A model generated the notes under the pieces. That model worked only from the letters and a program-made list of their open reading frames with translations, did no database searches and was not told the origin of the DNA. A DNA stretch of 64,000 nt, taken from contig CATKHK010000084.1 in assembly GCA_949751835.1 (NCBI GenBank), forward strand, positions 124,001 through 188,000, written 5' to 3'. Below, in pieces: positions 42,325-53,860 of the stretch; position 1 is the first letter of the stretch, and the number at the start of each line of letters is the position of its first letter. The stretch is from Blepharisma japonicum (Eukaryota; Ciliophora; Heterotrichea; Heterotrichida; Blepharismidae). A program made the translations under genes and the position numbers.

Positions 42325-45045
42325 TTATTCAGACTGGGCAAGTTCAATTCCTTGTATCTGTGGCTTGTCGTCTATACGATACTCTATAAGTTTTGTGTAC
42401 TTTCTCTTGAACTTGCAGAAGCATAAGCATAAAACGATTGATACTATGACTAAAACTCCTAAAAAGATAAGCCCTACGATGACTTGCCATGTTTGGATTA
42501 AATCTTCATTGACGCTACAACTTTCCTGCCAGCTTTTATATGACGTCCCATTTGCTACCACACAGTTAGGAGATTCATAGAGCTGTACAGTCCTTTTGCC
42601 ATTATCGCAGTAGCTTCTTTTTTCTATCATCATTGCTGATGTGCATATTTTGCAAGCATGAACCGTTTTCCACCTAAAAGCATAAATACAGTCAATTTGG
42701 CCTTGAAAAACTGGCCAGCCTTCTGATTCTGTTTTGTCACAGATAAAGTTAATCTGACTGAGAAATCGTTTATTAAGACCAGCTTTGCATTTTGAGCCTG
42801 CACCATAGCTGATAACAAAGCCTGTAGGGGTTTCTTGAATTGAAGTTAGTCTCGATCCTACATTAACTACAGCCATGCTATAATCTTTTACACATTCAGC
42901 TGAAGGCTGGGTTGGGTCATTTTCTATATATGGGATTTGAGTTTTATTGACAATTCCAAATGCATAGCCTTTTCTCATAAAATCATAATTGGAATAAGTA
43001 GGCAGAGAAAAATTGGAAGGATTGGCAACTGATAAGTAAAAATAGTTTTCATTGGCCATGACTGGGCCATAGAAAGTGTCATGGCAATAAAGCTTCATAC
43101 TTTCATCATTACAGTAATTAGATTGGTTTCCTTCGTTCATTCCTTGAATTCCTGTTAATGGAGATATATAATAAGTGCCGTTTTTTAAAATTAGGTAGTC
43201 AGAAACTATGCAAGCAGTGTGGTTTTGATTTACGATAGAAAATTCCGGACAAGCGGTACAGCTTTGGCCAGGTAAATCAGAGAAAGTCCCCTTTGGACAC
43301 TCTACACAGTTGACGTGGGAATCATCAGAAGTTGTCCCAGGTGGGCATGGTGTGCATTCATCACTATTTTCAACAGAAATATGCCCCACAGGACATTGAA
43401 TGCATGTCGGAGCTCCACCTTCTTTGCTCCCAGTAATTTCAATGCTATAAATTTTGCATTCATCTTTAGGGTCGCTAATTCCTGCAGAGTAATGCCGATA
43501 ATCCCATTTAAGAGATTTTATACCTTTAGTAAGTGGAAATGAATAATTATAAAAACCTTCAGAGTTTTCATGGTAACTCCCTTTCAAAAGCCCATCAATA
43601 AAAAACAGCAATCTTGTTTCATATGAAATTACATTTTTCATTGAAAAATTGAACGATACATATGCATCATTTTCTGTAATTGTGACTCTTCTTACCAATA
43701 CAATATTTGAGTTAAAGTCTGCGCTATCGCCAGAGCTAATGTGAGTCCCTCTAGCTTCCCAGCCTGAGCTTAAGCTGCACTTATTGGAATTTGAAGGTAT
43801 ACAATGATTTTCAAACTCTGCAGGAATAGTGCTCCAATGAGTAAAATTCAAGACTTTAGGAGCATAAAGCCCAGCTTGGCAAGCTACACATTGATTTTCA
43901 GCTTGAGTCTCTGTCATTGATGTGCCTGTTGGGCATGGCTCACATTCTGTTTCTAAAGTGTCTTGATTCATGATTTTATGATAATATCCTGCGTTACAGG
44001 TTTCACATGGAATACCACTTTCGTCATCTGGCAGCGAAAGTGTACTGTTATTGCATATCATTGGGTAGTTCCAAGAATAAACTTTGCTTCTTGATCCATT
44101 TATACATGAACTAAATTTCCAAGAATAATCATTAGCGGTGCATTCTTTTCTTTGTCTGCAGTCACTTCAAGATGTGCTCCCTGGAAGTGAATAAAAACCA
44201 TCAGGACAAGGTGAGCATTTTTCGCTAGCATTAGGCGAATAATAAGTGTTCATTTGACAGACATCACATTCATCAGATCCTGGATTACTGAACCCGGAAG
44301 GGCAAGGAGTACAGAAATGAGAAGCATTCTGAATACCGCGGATCTCAAAATACTTTATCTCAGCTTGATTTTCTTCATTAGTAGAGTACTTATCATAAGT
44401 AAATGCAATATTATGAAGGCCTGGTGTCAGGTCTAGAATCACAGTTTTCCATCCAATCTGTGAAATATCATTATCTCTGTAAACTTGATTATCGTCAATA
44501 TAAACGTGAAATTGTCCATTTGTTGAGTTATTATGCATGCTGATATCTTTTCTATAAGTGAATTTTACAGTCCCATTTTTGACTAAAAATGCATGATAAG
44601 CCAAGCTTGATTCAAACCAAGTGTCTTCATCGGCTGAGCCAGAGGATATTTTGTTACCGTCAAGTGTAGACCATGGTCTGCAGTTTGAGTTCAGTTCCCA
44701 GTTATAATACCCCATAGTCCAACAATAGGTACTAAAAGATAAATAAAAATTATTTCAATCGTTTTCATCACCTGAAAACCTTTCGCCACCTCCGATGCTA
44801 TAAGTATTTGCGGGGCAGGTAGCGCAAATTGGGTCATTTGAGGTCAGGTTTACATCTAAAAATGTCCCTGCTGGACAATTTACTGCACATGATAAATTTG
44901 TAATTGGTTCTGGGATTTCTTCTGTGCTATTACATTTGCCATTTGGGTAGAATATTGCTGTGCGTGTGTTGTCTTCTTCACAATCAGTAAAAGCATGATC
45001 AAAACAATCAAGTCCATATGCTACACTAAGAAAAAGCCATAGCAT
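42325..45045 (-). CDS. ELAPOR1/EIG121-like cysteine-rich type I membrane protein
   Basis: 906 residues in one frame with two TGA read as Trp (near 44752 and 44164); the standard code would split it into three. An N-terminal signal (MLWLFLSVAYGLDCF) leads to a long lumenal part. Repeated cysteine-rich GYY/CPxG modules (CPAGTFLDVNL, CPSGFSNPGSDECDVC, CPPGTTSDDSHVNCVECPKGTFSD) alternate with beta-rich segments and many N-glycosylation sites. One membrane helix (TWQVIVGLIFLGVLVIVSIVLCLCF) and a short cytosolic tail with a Tyr motif follow. Module order and the W...SGxxxS segments fit the ELAPOR (KIAA1324) family of endolysosomal or secretory-pathway receptors. Confidence 0.8.
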
Positions 45046-45237
45046 TTTAAATATTATAGTGTGTAAGTAGGTAGATAGTATTTCTTTAATTATTAAAATT
45101 ATTTTAAGATTTTAGCAATTAAATATAAGTGATTGATTTATTTAAGTATTTTTTGTGATTCATAGCTTTAAAAAGATATTAATTGGTATGAATTGTTTCT
45201 ATATTTTTCTGATAATTGAATTTTTCTTATTGATTTG

Positions 45238-46944
45238 TTAATTTAACTCTTCATTTTTAGAGTCTTCAGTTATTTCTTTTTCTACTCCACTTTCCGCATT
45301 TTGTATTACATTAGGCTCGCCTTCTACATTGGCTTTTAGACTCGTCTCCTCACTTATTGTATTTTGCTCTCCACCTTCAGCATTTCCCTCCTTACTTTCT
45401 TCATTCTCCTTCCCAGCTGCCTTATTAATATTTTCTGTTTCATTGGATATTTCTTCCTTATTTTCATTACTTTCCCCTTCACTAATTTTTACATTCTTTA
45501 CTCCAGCAGTTATCTCAGTTTCCAAAATTTCATTGACCATATTTTCATCATACTCATCTTCATCATTTTCATTTAATTCTCTTTCCAGCTGCTCCAGTAA
45601 CTCATTAATCCCTTCTGTCCTTTTTTCTTTTATTTCTTCTTCACTTGGCCATTTTTCTCCATAATCTTCAATATGGATTTTCTCTTCGACTTCATGGATT
45701 TTTTCTTCTGTTGGCCATTTATCTCCAGAGTCTTCAAAATTCGTTTTGGTTTCTTCAGTCGTTTTCTCACTGATCACTTCTGAAGATGGTCATTTATCTC
45801 CAAAATTCTCTGGTGCGCTTTTCAGCTCTACAGGCTCATCTTTAACTCTTGGTCTTTTTCCAGCTTTGGCTTCTTCAACTTTTGGTTCAGGGGAGTTTAA
45901 AATGGCTAGCACTTTTTCATTGGAAAATAATTTTTGTAGCTTTTGGATGTATTCTTCAAATTTCTCATCACTCAAGGCTGAGTAATATTCAATAGCTTTT
46001 TGGTAATAATCTATTAGTGCGTGTACATTTTTGTAGTTCATGACTACAGCTGTTTCTTTTTCTAAGTTTGCGATTGCTTTTAATATGTCTTTGATTTTAA
46101 TTTTTTTTAGGCTACTGGCGTTGACTTCTTCTTCCTTTATTTTAGGGACTTCTTGGACGACATGCCTTTTTACACTGCCTCCAAGTTTTTTGAGGTTTTC
46201 AGAAATAGCTTCGATAAGGGCGTCATGGTCTTTTACTTTGAACTGCTGAGCTAGCTGGGGGTTGTTATTAATTGGTTTCCATTCAAAAATTAGTCTATCG
46301 GGATCTGACCGTCCTTTCTTCACAGCTGAAAGAAGTTGCAAGGAGCTCCAACATACTAAATGACCAACTCCTTCGTAGAGTGAATTTAATTCAAGCTGCA
46401 AAATATGGGTATGTGTAATAACCAACGCTCGGTCTCTAGTAAATTTTGGATTTTGTGGGTCAAGCTCGATGCATCTAAAACATTTCATATCTCGTTTATT
46501 GTCCCAAGAATCCAATAGCATTGCGGTCCCAAGCTTAAAACTTCCAGGCCTTATGCTTGGATTGTGGGCTAATTCTAAAATAAATGATTTTAGGCAGTTA
46601 ATGATTTCAACAACAGTGGTATTAGGGGTTCATTGTTTTTTCAAGATATTGTCGAGCAAATCTCTTCCGTCTGAAATTGAAGGGTAACCATAAATAGTTT
46701 CACATGTTATTCTAGGAGGCTGGAAGGGGTATTTTCCTTCTAAGTGAATTTTAAAGCTAATGGAGGTTGATGATCCGACTGTATTCTTAAAGTCAACTTG
46801 AATAGCAAATCCAAACTTTGTGCTATTTCTAGTCAATGTAAGTCCGCTTATGCTTGGTTCTAAAAGGCTGTTTTCTAACTAAAATATACCTTTTTCGATT
46901 CTCTTCTGTTGCAACTCCTCAGTGAATTCCTCTAAAGCTATCAT
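45238..46944 (-). CDS. UBC-like (inactive E2-type) protein with PH-like domain and WPxEE repeats, one intron
   Basis: The spliced product has 563 residues. Residues about 20-130 look like an E2/UEV fold, with FKIHLEGKYPFQPPRITCETIYGYPSIS and later ILKKQWTPNTTVVEIINCLKSFI. The catalytic Cys position (CLDIL in E2s) is replaced, so it should be inactive. A PH-like domain follows (CFRCIELDPQNPKFTRDRALVITHTHILQLE...FEWKP). A helical region and a very acidic C-terminus with three copies of G[DE]KWP[ST]xE come after. One copy uses TGA and two use TGG for the same Trp, internal proof of the code. Function unknown. Confidence 0.68.
46875..46889 (-). other. 15-nt spliceosomal intron
   Basis: GTATATTTTAGTTAG on the minus strand, phase 1; it joins MIALEEFTEELQQKRIEK to ENSLLEPSISG; A at position 10. 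Confidence 0.82.
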
Positions 46945-47147
46945 TAACTTTATATATTAAAATTTTTATTTGGATAAAGTATGTGATATTATAATTAATT
47001 AAACTTCTTCAAAATTATTTTAAATGCCAAATGCAAAAAACGTGTTTATTCTTATATTCCTCAAATACACACATATAATATCCTTTCTTCTAACAATGAC
47101 TCTAATTAATAAATTAATATTGTTAATTATCGAATTGATAATATCAA

Positions 47148-47648
47148 CTAACTAATAGTTGTCCGCATAGCCTTTTTCACATCTCCATTTCCAGATTTAG
47201 GCGATGAATCCCCAAAAGATTTTTTTGGTTCACTAAGCCTTTTGGATAATTCTTCTTGATAAGAAGCTTCTTTATTTTTATTTCTAAATCAGCTGTTTTG
47301 AGTTTTCACAAGCACTTCTTTTCGCTCATATGTTGGTCTTGGTGAATAAGTTCTTAAGGCTGTATAAAAACTATGCTTGTCATATGATGAAAATAAACCT
47401 CCATGGTTGCAGCCAATATATGTATCCCTTCCTGTCCCATCATGATTGTACTTTAGAGGCTTTGCATCTAGTCGAGGACTTGTTGGAGAAAATTGTCGCT
47501 TAACAGTCCTTTGAGGTTCAAATAGCCGAAGTGGACTTCCACCTTTGAAAACTCCTCCGTTGTTTGTTTGGATATAAGTGTCTCTTCCACGTCCATCAGG
47601 AGAGTAATGAGTTGTTCTGAATGGCTGAGTTCTATAAAGGGAGCTCAT
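47148..47648 (-). CDS. DGxGRDTYI-motif protein, probably ciliary
   Basis: A 166-residue protein with TGA read as Trp in TQNSWFRNK; stop TAG. Two copies of a motif are seen: YSPDGRGRDTYIQTNNGGVF and YNHDGTGRDTYIGCNHGGLF. I recall such D-G-x-G-R-D-x-Y-I ... N-x-G-G motifs in proteins of ciliated protists and algae, but I cannot name the family with certainty. Around them the protein is basic and Pro/Ser/Arg-rich. The C-terminal half becomes charged (KNKNKEASYQEELSKRL). A microtubule-associated role is a guess. Confidence 0.6.
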
Positions 47649-48089
47649 TTTATTAGTAATTATATTTTATGCCATCAAAAGACTTTGCTGTTGTGCCATT
47701 TAAGCAATGTAATAAGTAACTTTAATAATTTTTTACAAGCTGATAATTAATAATAAGGTTTTTCTATGAAGCTTTTTAGGGTCAAATTTAACTACTATTA
47801 ATATTCTACTTATAATTAGTTATATTTTTGCAATGCAAATATTATTCTCAATAATTTAATAATTATTTTTAAACTCCGTCTTCCAGTTAGGCATTTCCAA
47901 AAAGTCCTGCAATTAGGAATAAAAATCTACTGACTGTCCTAAGGTTATTTGAGTATCTAATTTTAAGAGTGTTAAAATAACTCTTTTAAAAGCTGAATAC
48001 AAGTAAATTTTTTTTCCCAAAAAGACTCTTATTTAAATCAAATGACTTTCTTCTTTTCTTTTAAATCAAAATCAGATGTAAATCATTAA
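47649..48089. other. Left boundary of the decayed array
   Basis: 441 bp of AT-rich DNA. It may contain further decayed sequence of the first X copy, but I cannot align it convincingly. Confidence 0.4.
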
Positions 48090-49222
48090 TATAAAAAGAA
48101 CAAGCCTAATCTTTACTATATTTTTATCATATAGACCTATATGCTTTATTAAGCAAATTTATTATATGGATTATTATTAAATTGATTGACATGCAAAAAA
48201 TATGAAAATATGATATAGATTTAAATGAATGAGCGCAAATAGCTCTTGGAATTTTAAATCTTTATAGAAAAAAGAATTCATTAAGCACATCACTGAAAAC
48301 TCTGGGCTTTTTTAACTTGCTGTATCCCAATTTTGGTTATCGGGAGGAAACAGAAGCTAAAGGGAGGAACATGAATTATACTTGATAGTTTTAGCCTTAA
48401 AAATAATACAATGAAGTAAGTGACTTTTATGTCATGTTCCTAATGAAAATGCTACTTACGTTTATATTGGCTAATTGTTTATGTATTGGGCGAAAGCCAA
48501 AATTTTCAATCTTACAAAAAAGCTATCTCTTAATTGTCGAAATGAACTGAAATTTATTCCTATGCAACACCCAAGATATGAGTCAGCTACATACCTAGGA
48601 TTATAATCAAAATGCAAGCAATTATGTGGTAGCTAGAAGCACACATTATCATTTCTAATCGTCCTGTGCAACAAAATGTTTTTATTCTGACGCATATACA
48701 AGTGATAGAATTTAAGTATTAGCAACCTCTTAGTGGACTATAAATACTATAAAACTTGAGTAAGTATGCCTAGGCTCAAATAATACTCATAACTTTGTGT
48801 GTTTTGAGGCTGCCCTAATTTCCACCTGCAAAAATCAATAAAGAAAAATTCATTAGAGCTATATCCATATTAATAAACCAGTGATTTTTCCAGTATTAAA
48901 TAAAATTATAGCTATATTAGGTGGAGGATCACATCAGTTTATTTGTTACATATTAAAGACTCACTAGATAAGCAATATTATAAATATGAGCTTGAAGAAT
49001 TCTTAAAGATATGAAGTGAAATTTAGAAACTGCATATGATAGAGAAGAAAATAAATAGCATATTCTAAATATTATTAGGAGCTGATGCATTAGCTCAGCA
49101 TTTGGGGTTGCATGGTATAGTATAGAAAATTTTGCTTTGCCACATAATTTTTTTATTTCTTTATTTTTCCTACTTTTAAGTAAGCCAAACTGTTAAGCAA
49201 ATAAGGCCTTGCAAAGATAATG
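48090..49222 (+). pseudogene. Decayed copy of gene X (unit 1)
   Basis: Long stretches align by eye to the intact gene X at about 54900-55930. Examples are GATTTAAATGAATGAG, TTTATATTGGCTAATTGTTTATGTATTGGGCG (versus the intact gene's GACAAATCCGTTTATGTGCTGGGTGGG) and the GGAGGATCA segment. It carries frameshifts, TAG/TAA stops and small insertions. Only the Kelch half is recognisable; the protease-like half is missing or too decayed. Homology extends past the stop into the 3' spacer. Confidence 0.75.
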
Positions 49223-49490
49223 CAGTTTTGTCGAAATTTAGAGTTAGCTTTCTATAAATTGGTATAGAAATATGTCGATTTAAAATGACAAACTAAGAGC
49301 TATGAACCATAAAAACTTTCATGAAAGCTCGCATCCTCAATAAAATATTTTTCAAAAAAAATTTTCCAATTCATAAACCTCTAAGCAATCAGTTAAAATT
49401 TAATTAAAAAGTAAATTCATGATATTAAATTAAATCAAGTGGATATTAAAAGATTTTTAAATTTATAATTTCTTTTAGTAAAAGTGATTT

Positions 49491-49898
49491 CTATAGCTGA
49501 TCAGCTACACAATCATTAGGGATTTCACAAATATCTGTATCGCCAGATACAATGCCTAAATAAATGGCTTCTCCAAAGTCAATTTTGAACTTTGAATCAC
49601 ATTTTTCAAGCTCCACCATAAACCTTGGATTTAAATCTGTGATGCAGTTTTGGTTTTTAAAACATTGCATGACAAGATTTTCAAAAGTTAGCTGAGATGA
49701 TTCAGTGTTTCCTGATAAGTTTGAGCACTGATCACTCTTATCTGATACTGCATAATTTGCAGTACCAAATATATTTATAGGAAGTTTTGAAAAGTCATGG
49801 GCCGTTAAACAGTCTAAATTTCAACTGCTTCTCCGCTCTTCTTCATTGCTCATTTGCATGTTTAATTTTCTATTAATCTAAATTCTATTTATTAGCCA
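49491..49898 (-). pseudogene. Gene Y, copy A, N-terminus degraded (unit 1)
   Basis: Starting at the ancestral ATG (49898) the frame meets TAG after four codons, so the original N-terminus is lost. From an internal ATG at 49859 a frame of 122 codons stays open to TAG with UGA=Trp (SSWNLDCLTAHDFSKLP...LENLVMQ-type core, CFKNQNCITDLNPRFMVELEKCDSK, ending NDCVADQL). It is therefore either a recent pseudogene or an N-terminally shortened functional copy. Similarity to copies C and D is very high in the C-terminal two thirds. Confidence 0.7.
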
Positions 49899-50439
49899 TT
49901 GATCCCTTTTACATTATGAGTGCGATTTGTAAAAGTTTAATTTGCATAAATAATTGATCTTGACTGTTTTTTAAATTAAAGAAGATTTTAATTCTTTGGA
50001 GACTCGCAATGAGGTGAAAATAATATGGATTATGAATTTAGAATTTAACTGGTTTGAACTTTTGTTAATAGACTAGTTAGATATTGAAATTTGGAGCAAG
50101 GCTAGGTGCATTTGGAATAGTGCTAATTATATTTTTAGAGGTCGTAAGTTTATATTCTTTAAGACATTAATTTTTGAAAGCTGTGCTTAAGGCTAAAATT
50201 AATTCACCATTGCATAAAATTTATTATTTTTCAAGTTGCATTGACTCCTATTCTTGTAATCTTTAGTCTTAATAAAATAAAATTCTTAGATTAAGTAATT
50301 TTTAGCATATCAAATTCTTTCTGGTAGCTATATACCACTGAATAGATTTCTCAAAATCTCAATTTATAAGGAAAGGCGGCATTATTCATAAGAGAACTAA
50401 TTTAATTTTAAATTATCTATAACTAAAAATATTATCCTT

Positions 50440-50680
50440 AATCCGCATAATTATCGTTAAGAAGTGTATCAAATTGCTCAAAAAAAAATTTTAATTTCCA
50501 TCACGTTTTATATTCCTTAAAGATTCTCATCAATTATAATCCTAACAAAAGTAGCAAGTCTATCATGGTAAATCTGTGCTCAAAATTCAATCCCATTGAT
50601 TTATTAACTTTACAGTCAGACATTTTAATAAAATATCCACAGAATTACGCAACGCAGGCACAAATATAATAATTTATTCA
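50440..50680 (-). pseudogene. Truncated YIPF 3' end (unit 1)
   Basis: AT-rich DNA aligning to the 3' part of the intact YIPF gene at 59215-59430. Matches include GTTAAGAAGTGTATCAAATTGCTCAA, TTTCCATCACG and ACGCAGGCACAAA. It is disrupted and carries no 5' part of the gene. It lies directly upstream of the next X copy. Confidence 0.6.
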
Positions 50681-50699
50681 TTATTTATGCTAATTGCTC

Positions 50700-52290
50700 A
50701 ATATTAAGGCTTTATGGCTTTGGTAATAATCATTCAGCAATCTGGTCTTTTGTTTCCGTCTGTCTTCATATCCATGAACCGCTATGCTCTATCTGCAAGG
50801 AGAGGATTCTTCAGTAATGCTTCTTTATTCATTCATCTACACTATGAATTATTTTATCCCTTTCGTCAACTTGTAGCATCTTTACACATGCGGCTTATTA
50901 TTCCATATACTGCCATGTCAACTTTCCTATTTCTTTCTATCAGCATCTAGCTCTTCTGCCCTTTTCGATAGCTTTATCTTTATCTAAGGGTGCTTCAATA
51001 TTCTATCAGCGTATGCTTTTCTGTTTCAGGTAAACTGCTCTAAATGTGTATGTCATTATGTGCTAGATGTCTTTCCGTCATTTGCCGTTATAGTAGATAA
51101 GGCCGACTCTTAGCCTATGCATTGCTCCTATCATATGAATTTACTTTAATAAATCGTATAATTCCAGTTATGGAGTCAAATCATTATACGGCTACACATA
51201 TGATGACTATATACACATGTTGCAATAGATATTGCCTTGTAGCATATTCAGTTATATCTGATAAAGCTTTACAATTAATTCATTGCGCATTCAGAAATAA
51301 TTAAGATTTTAAATTTGATGCTTAAAGTGTTTTTGTAACGTCAAGTTACCTTGAATTTACACTTGCAGCTTTCAAAATCAATTTGTATTTCTTAGCAATT
51401 ATATATATCAATTAATGCTGTAAAGCCCTTTTCACATTAGCATCGCAGATCCTGCGAGTTTTTCCTTATCATTCTTAAAAACTAAAAAGTTTCTGGAATA
51501 GGCAATTATTTATTTACTTTTGCACCAGATAATAAAGAAGACTTATTTGAACAGGACACAAAACTTTCCATCAGTATAAATTTTTCAGAAAATCTATATC
51601 AATTCAACTCTCGTTGCAAATTGGTAAATAGAGCAAAGCACAGTTTTAGGTATTTTTAATTAATTTTGTCTGTGAATCTTAATTCTTTATTAAACAAATT
51701 TATGCATTCGAATTATATAGCTATATGAAGCAATACCATGGTATGGGTTGATATCATTTTGAATGGCTTGGAGTTCGCAATAATTAAATAGATTTGAATG
51801 AATAGGTACGAATAATCTTGATCGCTTTAATTCATTAAATAAAAAGGTAAGTGTTGGATAAATTAATAAAATTTAAGACTTGTGCCTTTCTGATATATGA
51901 ATTCTAACAACTGGGGTTAATGAAGCTGACAGCAGGAGAATTAATGAATTTTAATATCATTACATCTAAAAAGGCAATAATTGAAGCTTGCTTATATATT
52001 AAAAAAATTTTTTATATACTGGGGGGAAGCTAAATCTTAAATTTTATTAGATCATTTTTCTAAAGAAAAAATTAGCAAGTATTATTTCTAGAAGTATCAA
52101 AGATTGAAAAAATACATGCCTATGATTAAATAATGCTTGTGATATTAATTTATGATTTAAGAATATTTTAAATTTAGTTAAAAGACAAGGTTATATAATT
52201 AATATATTTTACTTTTGCAACTGCTATGCAAATAAGAGCTCAAATGCCTTTTATTTATAAAGAGAATACTAAAATTAACTTTCTATAATC
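50700..52290 (+). pseudogene. Decayed copy of gene X (unit 2)
   Basis: It aligns along most of gene X. The N-terminal part near 50740-50800 is weak. The protease-like part at 51230-51550 is clear (for example TTTTAAATTTGATG, GAATTTACACTTG, AATAAAGAAGACTTATT), as is the Kelch part to about 52250. It is disrupted by many stops and indels, including a TAG in the region matching the catalytic-His strand. It is the most complete of the pseudogene copies. Confidence 0.72.
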
Positions 52291-52560
52291 TGTATCAAAA
52301 TTTGTTTCTTCATTTCAAAGCAAGAGTTTCTCTGAGTCGTAAAATAAATTATATCTCTTTTTGGATTTTTAAACTAAAAATAATTGCCAATATTAAAAAT
52401 CTCATTCTTTAAAAGAAATTTCTAATTCGGAAACCTTTATATTTATTGTAAAACTGAAAATTAATTTTCAATTCAAAAGTTAATTTTAAAAAATTAATAA
52501 AAATTTAAGTAAATCGAGCAGATATCAAAAGAATTTTAAATAATTTTAACAAAAGTCATT

Positions 52561-53303
52561 ATAATAGCTAATCAGCTACACAATCATTCGGGATTTCACA
52601 AATAGTTATATCTCCAGATATTATATCTGAATGAATGGCTTCTCCAAAGTCAAATTTGAACTTTGAATCATATTTTTCAAGCTCCATCATAAATCTTTGG
52701 ATTCAGACTGTTTGATTACTTAAGATTTATAGAGTTGATCGTTTACTATTGATATCTAATGCTAACATCCAACTTTTTTATACATAAAAAGTTTACAGAC
52801 CTGTTTGTTGTAAATATGTTTCTAGTTCCACAGCTTATAAGTGTGCTGCAAATTTTCACAATTCCATCCTATATTAGAAATTGATCATTTAATCATCGTA
52901 CGATGTTAAAGCAGACAGAATTAGCTCATATAAATTATCTAGGGATCGGTCAGAAGACCTCCCTCTAGATTACTTATAGTACTCAGCTATGAAAGAAAGC
53001 CCATACAAAATAGGATCTCATAATAAAACTTGCACAATAAATTATGATGCAGTTTTTATGCTTAGAACATTGCCAACTAGATTTTTCAAAGTCTGCTGCA
53101 CCAGCTCAGTATCTCCTGATATGTTTGAGTATTGATCACTCTTATCTGATATTGCATAATTTGAGGTACCAAATATATTTATTGGGAGAATTGAGAGATC
53201 AAGGGTCGCAAAAAAGTCTAAATTTCAACTGCTTCTGCGCTCTTCTTCATTACTCTTTTGCATGTTTAATTTTATATTAATCAAGTTCTTTTTTATTAGC
53301 CAT
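52561..53303 (-). pseudogene. Gene Y, copy B, interrupted by an insertion (unit 2)
   Basis: Both ends match gene Y: the 3' part at 52561-52704 and the 5' part at 53043-53303, whose ATG 53303 starts ATGGCTAATAAAAAAGAA. The terminal CAG codon has become TAG, and early TAA stops and frameshifts occur. About 340 bp of unrelated DNA (52705-53042) separate the halves. Confidence 0.75.
52705..53042. mobile_element. Unidentified ~340-bp insertion in gene Y copy B
   Basis: This segment is absent from the other three Y copies, where the sequence runs straight from TTGGATTTAGATCTG to TAATGCAG. No clear terminal inverted repeats, ORF or target-site duplication is visible. It could be a short non-autonomous element, an unremoved internally eliminated sequence or filler DNA; the element type is not established. 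Confidence 0.3.
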
Positions 53304-53449
53304 TTATCCTTTTGCATTAACATCATAAGTTCGATTTGTAAAATCTTAACTTGGTATAAAAATTTGACATAATAAAAAGCGATAACTGGCATTTTTACAT
53401 AAGCAAAATTAATTAAATTCATACTTATTTATATCCAAGAAAATTATCA

Positions 53450-53670
53450 TTAATTCGAATTAAATATCATAAAAAAGTATATTACTCAATGAAATAATAA
53501 GATATGCCTAAAGTATCAAAGTGCTGAAAAATATTTCTTTTCATCATCAGGTTTTTTTTATGTTCCTAGAGATTACTTATCAATAAAAAACTGGACCAAA
53601 AAAGCAGCAAGTCTCATCTTCTCATCTCTGTCCATCTAAGCATACATTTGGATATATTAATAAAATTTAA
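53450..53670 (-). pseudogene. Truncated YIPF 3' end (unit 2)
   Basis: It aligns to the last ~200 bp of the YIPF gene (59215-59410), with shared blocks ATCAAAGTGC, CAGAGATTG/TAGAGATTAC, GCAGCAA, CTGTCCATCTAAG and TTTGGATATAT. The reading frame is destroyed and the 5' part of the gene is absent. Confidence 0.65.
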
Positions 53671-53860
53671 GCATCTCACTCATTGTCGATTCAATCTAAC
53701 CCAAAAGGCAAACGCATATAAATTTTTGCAAAGCTAGCGTCAGTTCATCATTAATCCTACAGTTCAAAACACCTTTTGCGAATCAAAAACTTCACTTGAA
53801 TAGTATGAGTCATCTAATTAACTATATAATTTTATTATGCACTAAAATATCTATTACAAA

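Noticed and set aside
50714-51304. Two plus-strand open frames of 60-78 codons
   Set aside because: They lie in the decayed X copy of unit 2 and do not follow its ancestral frame.
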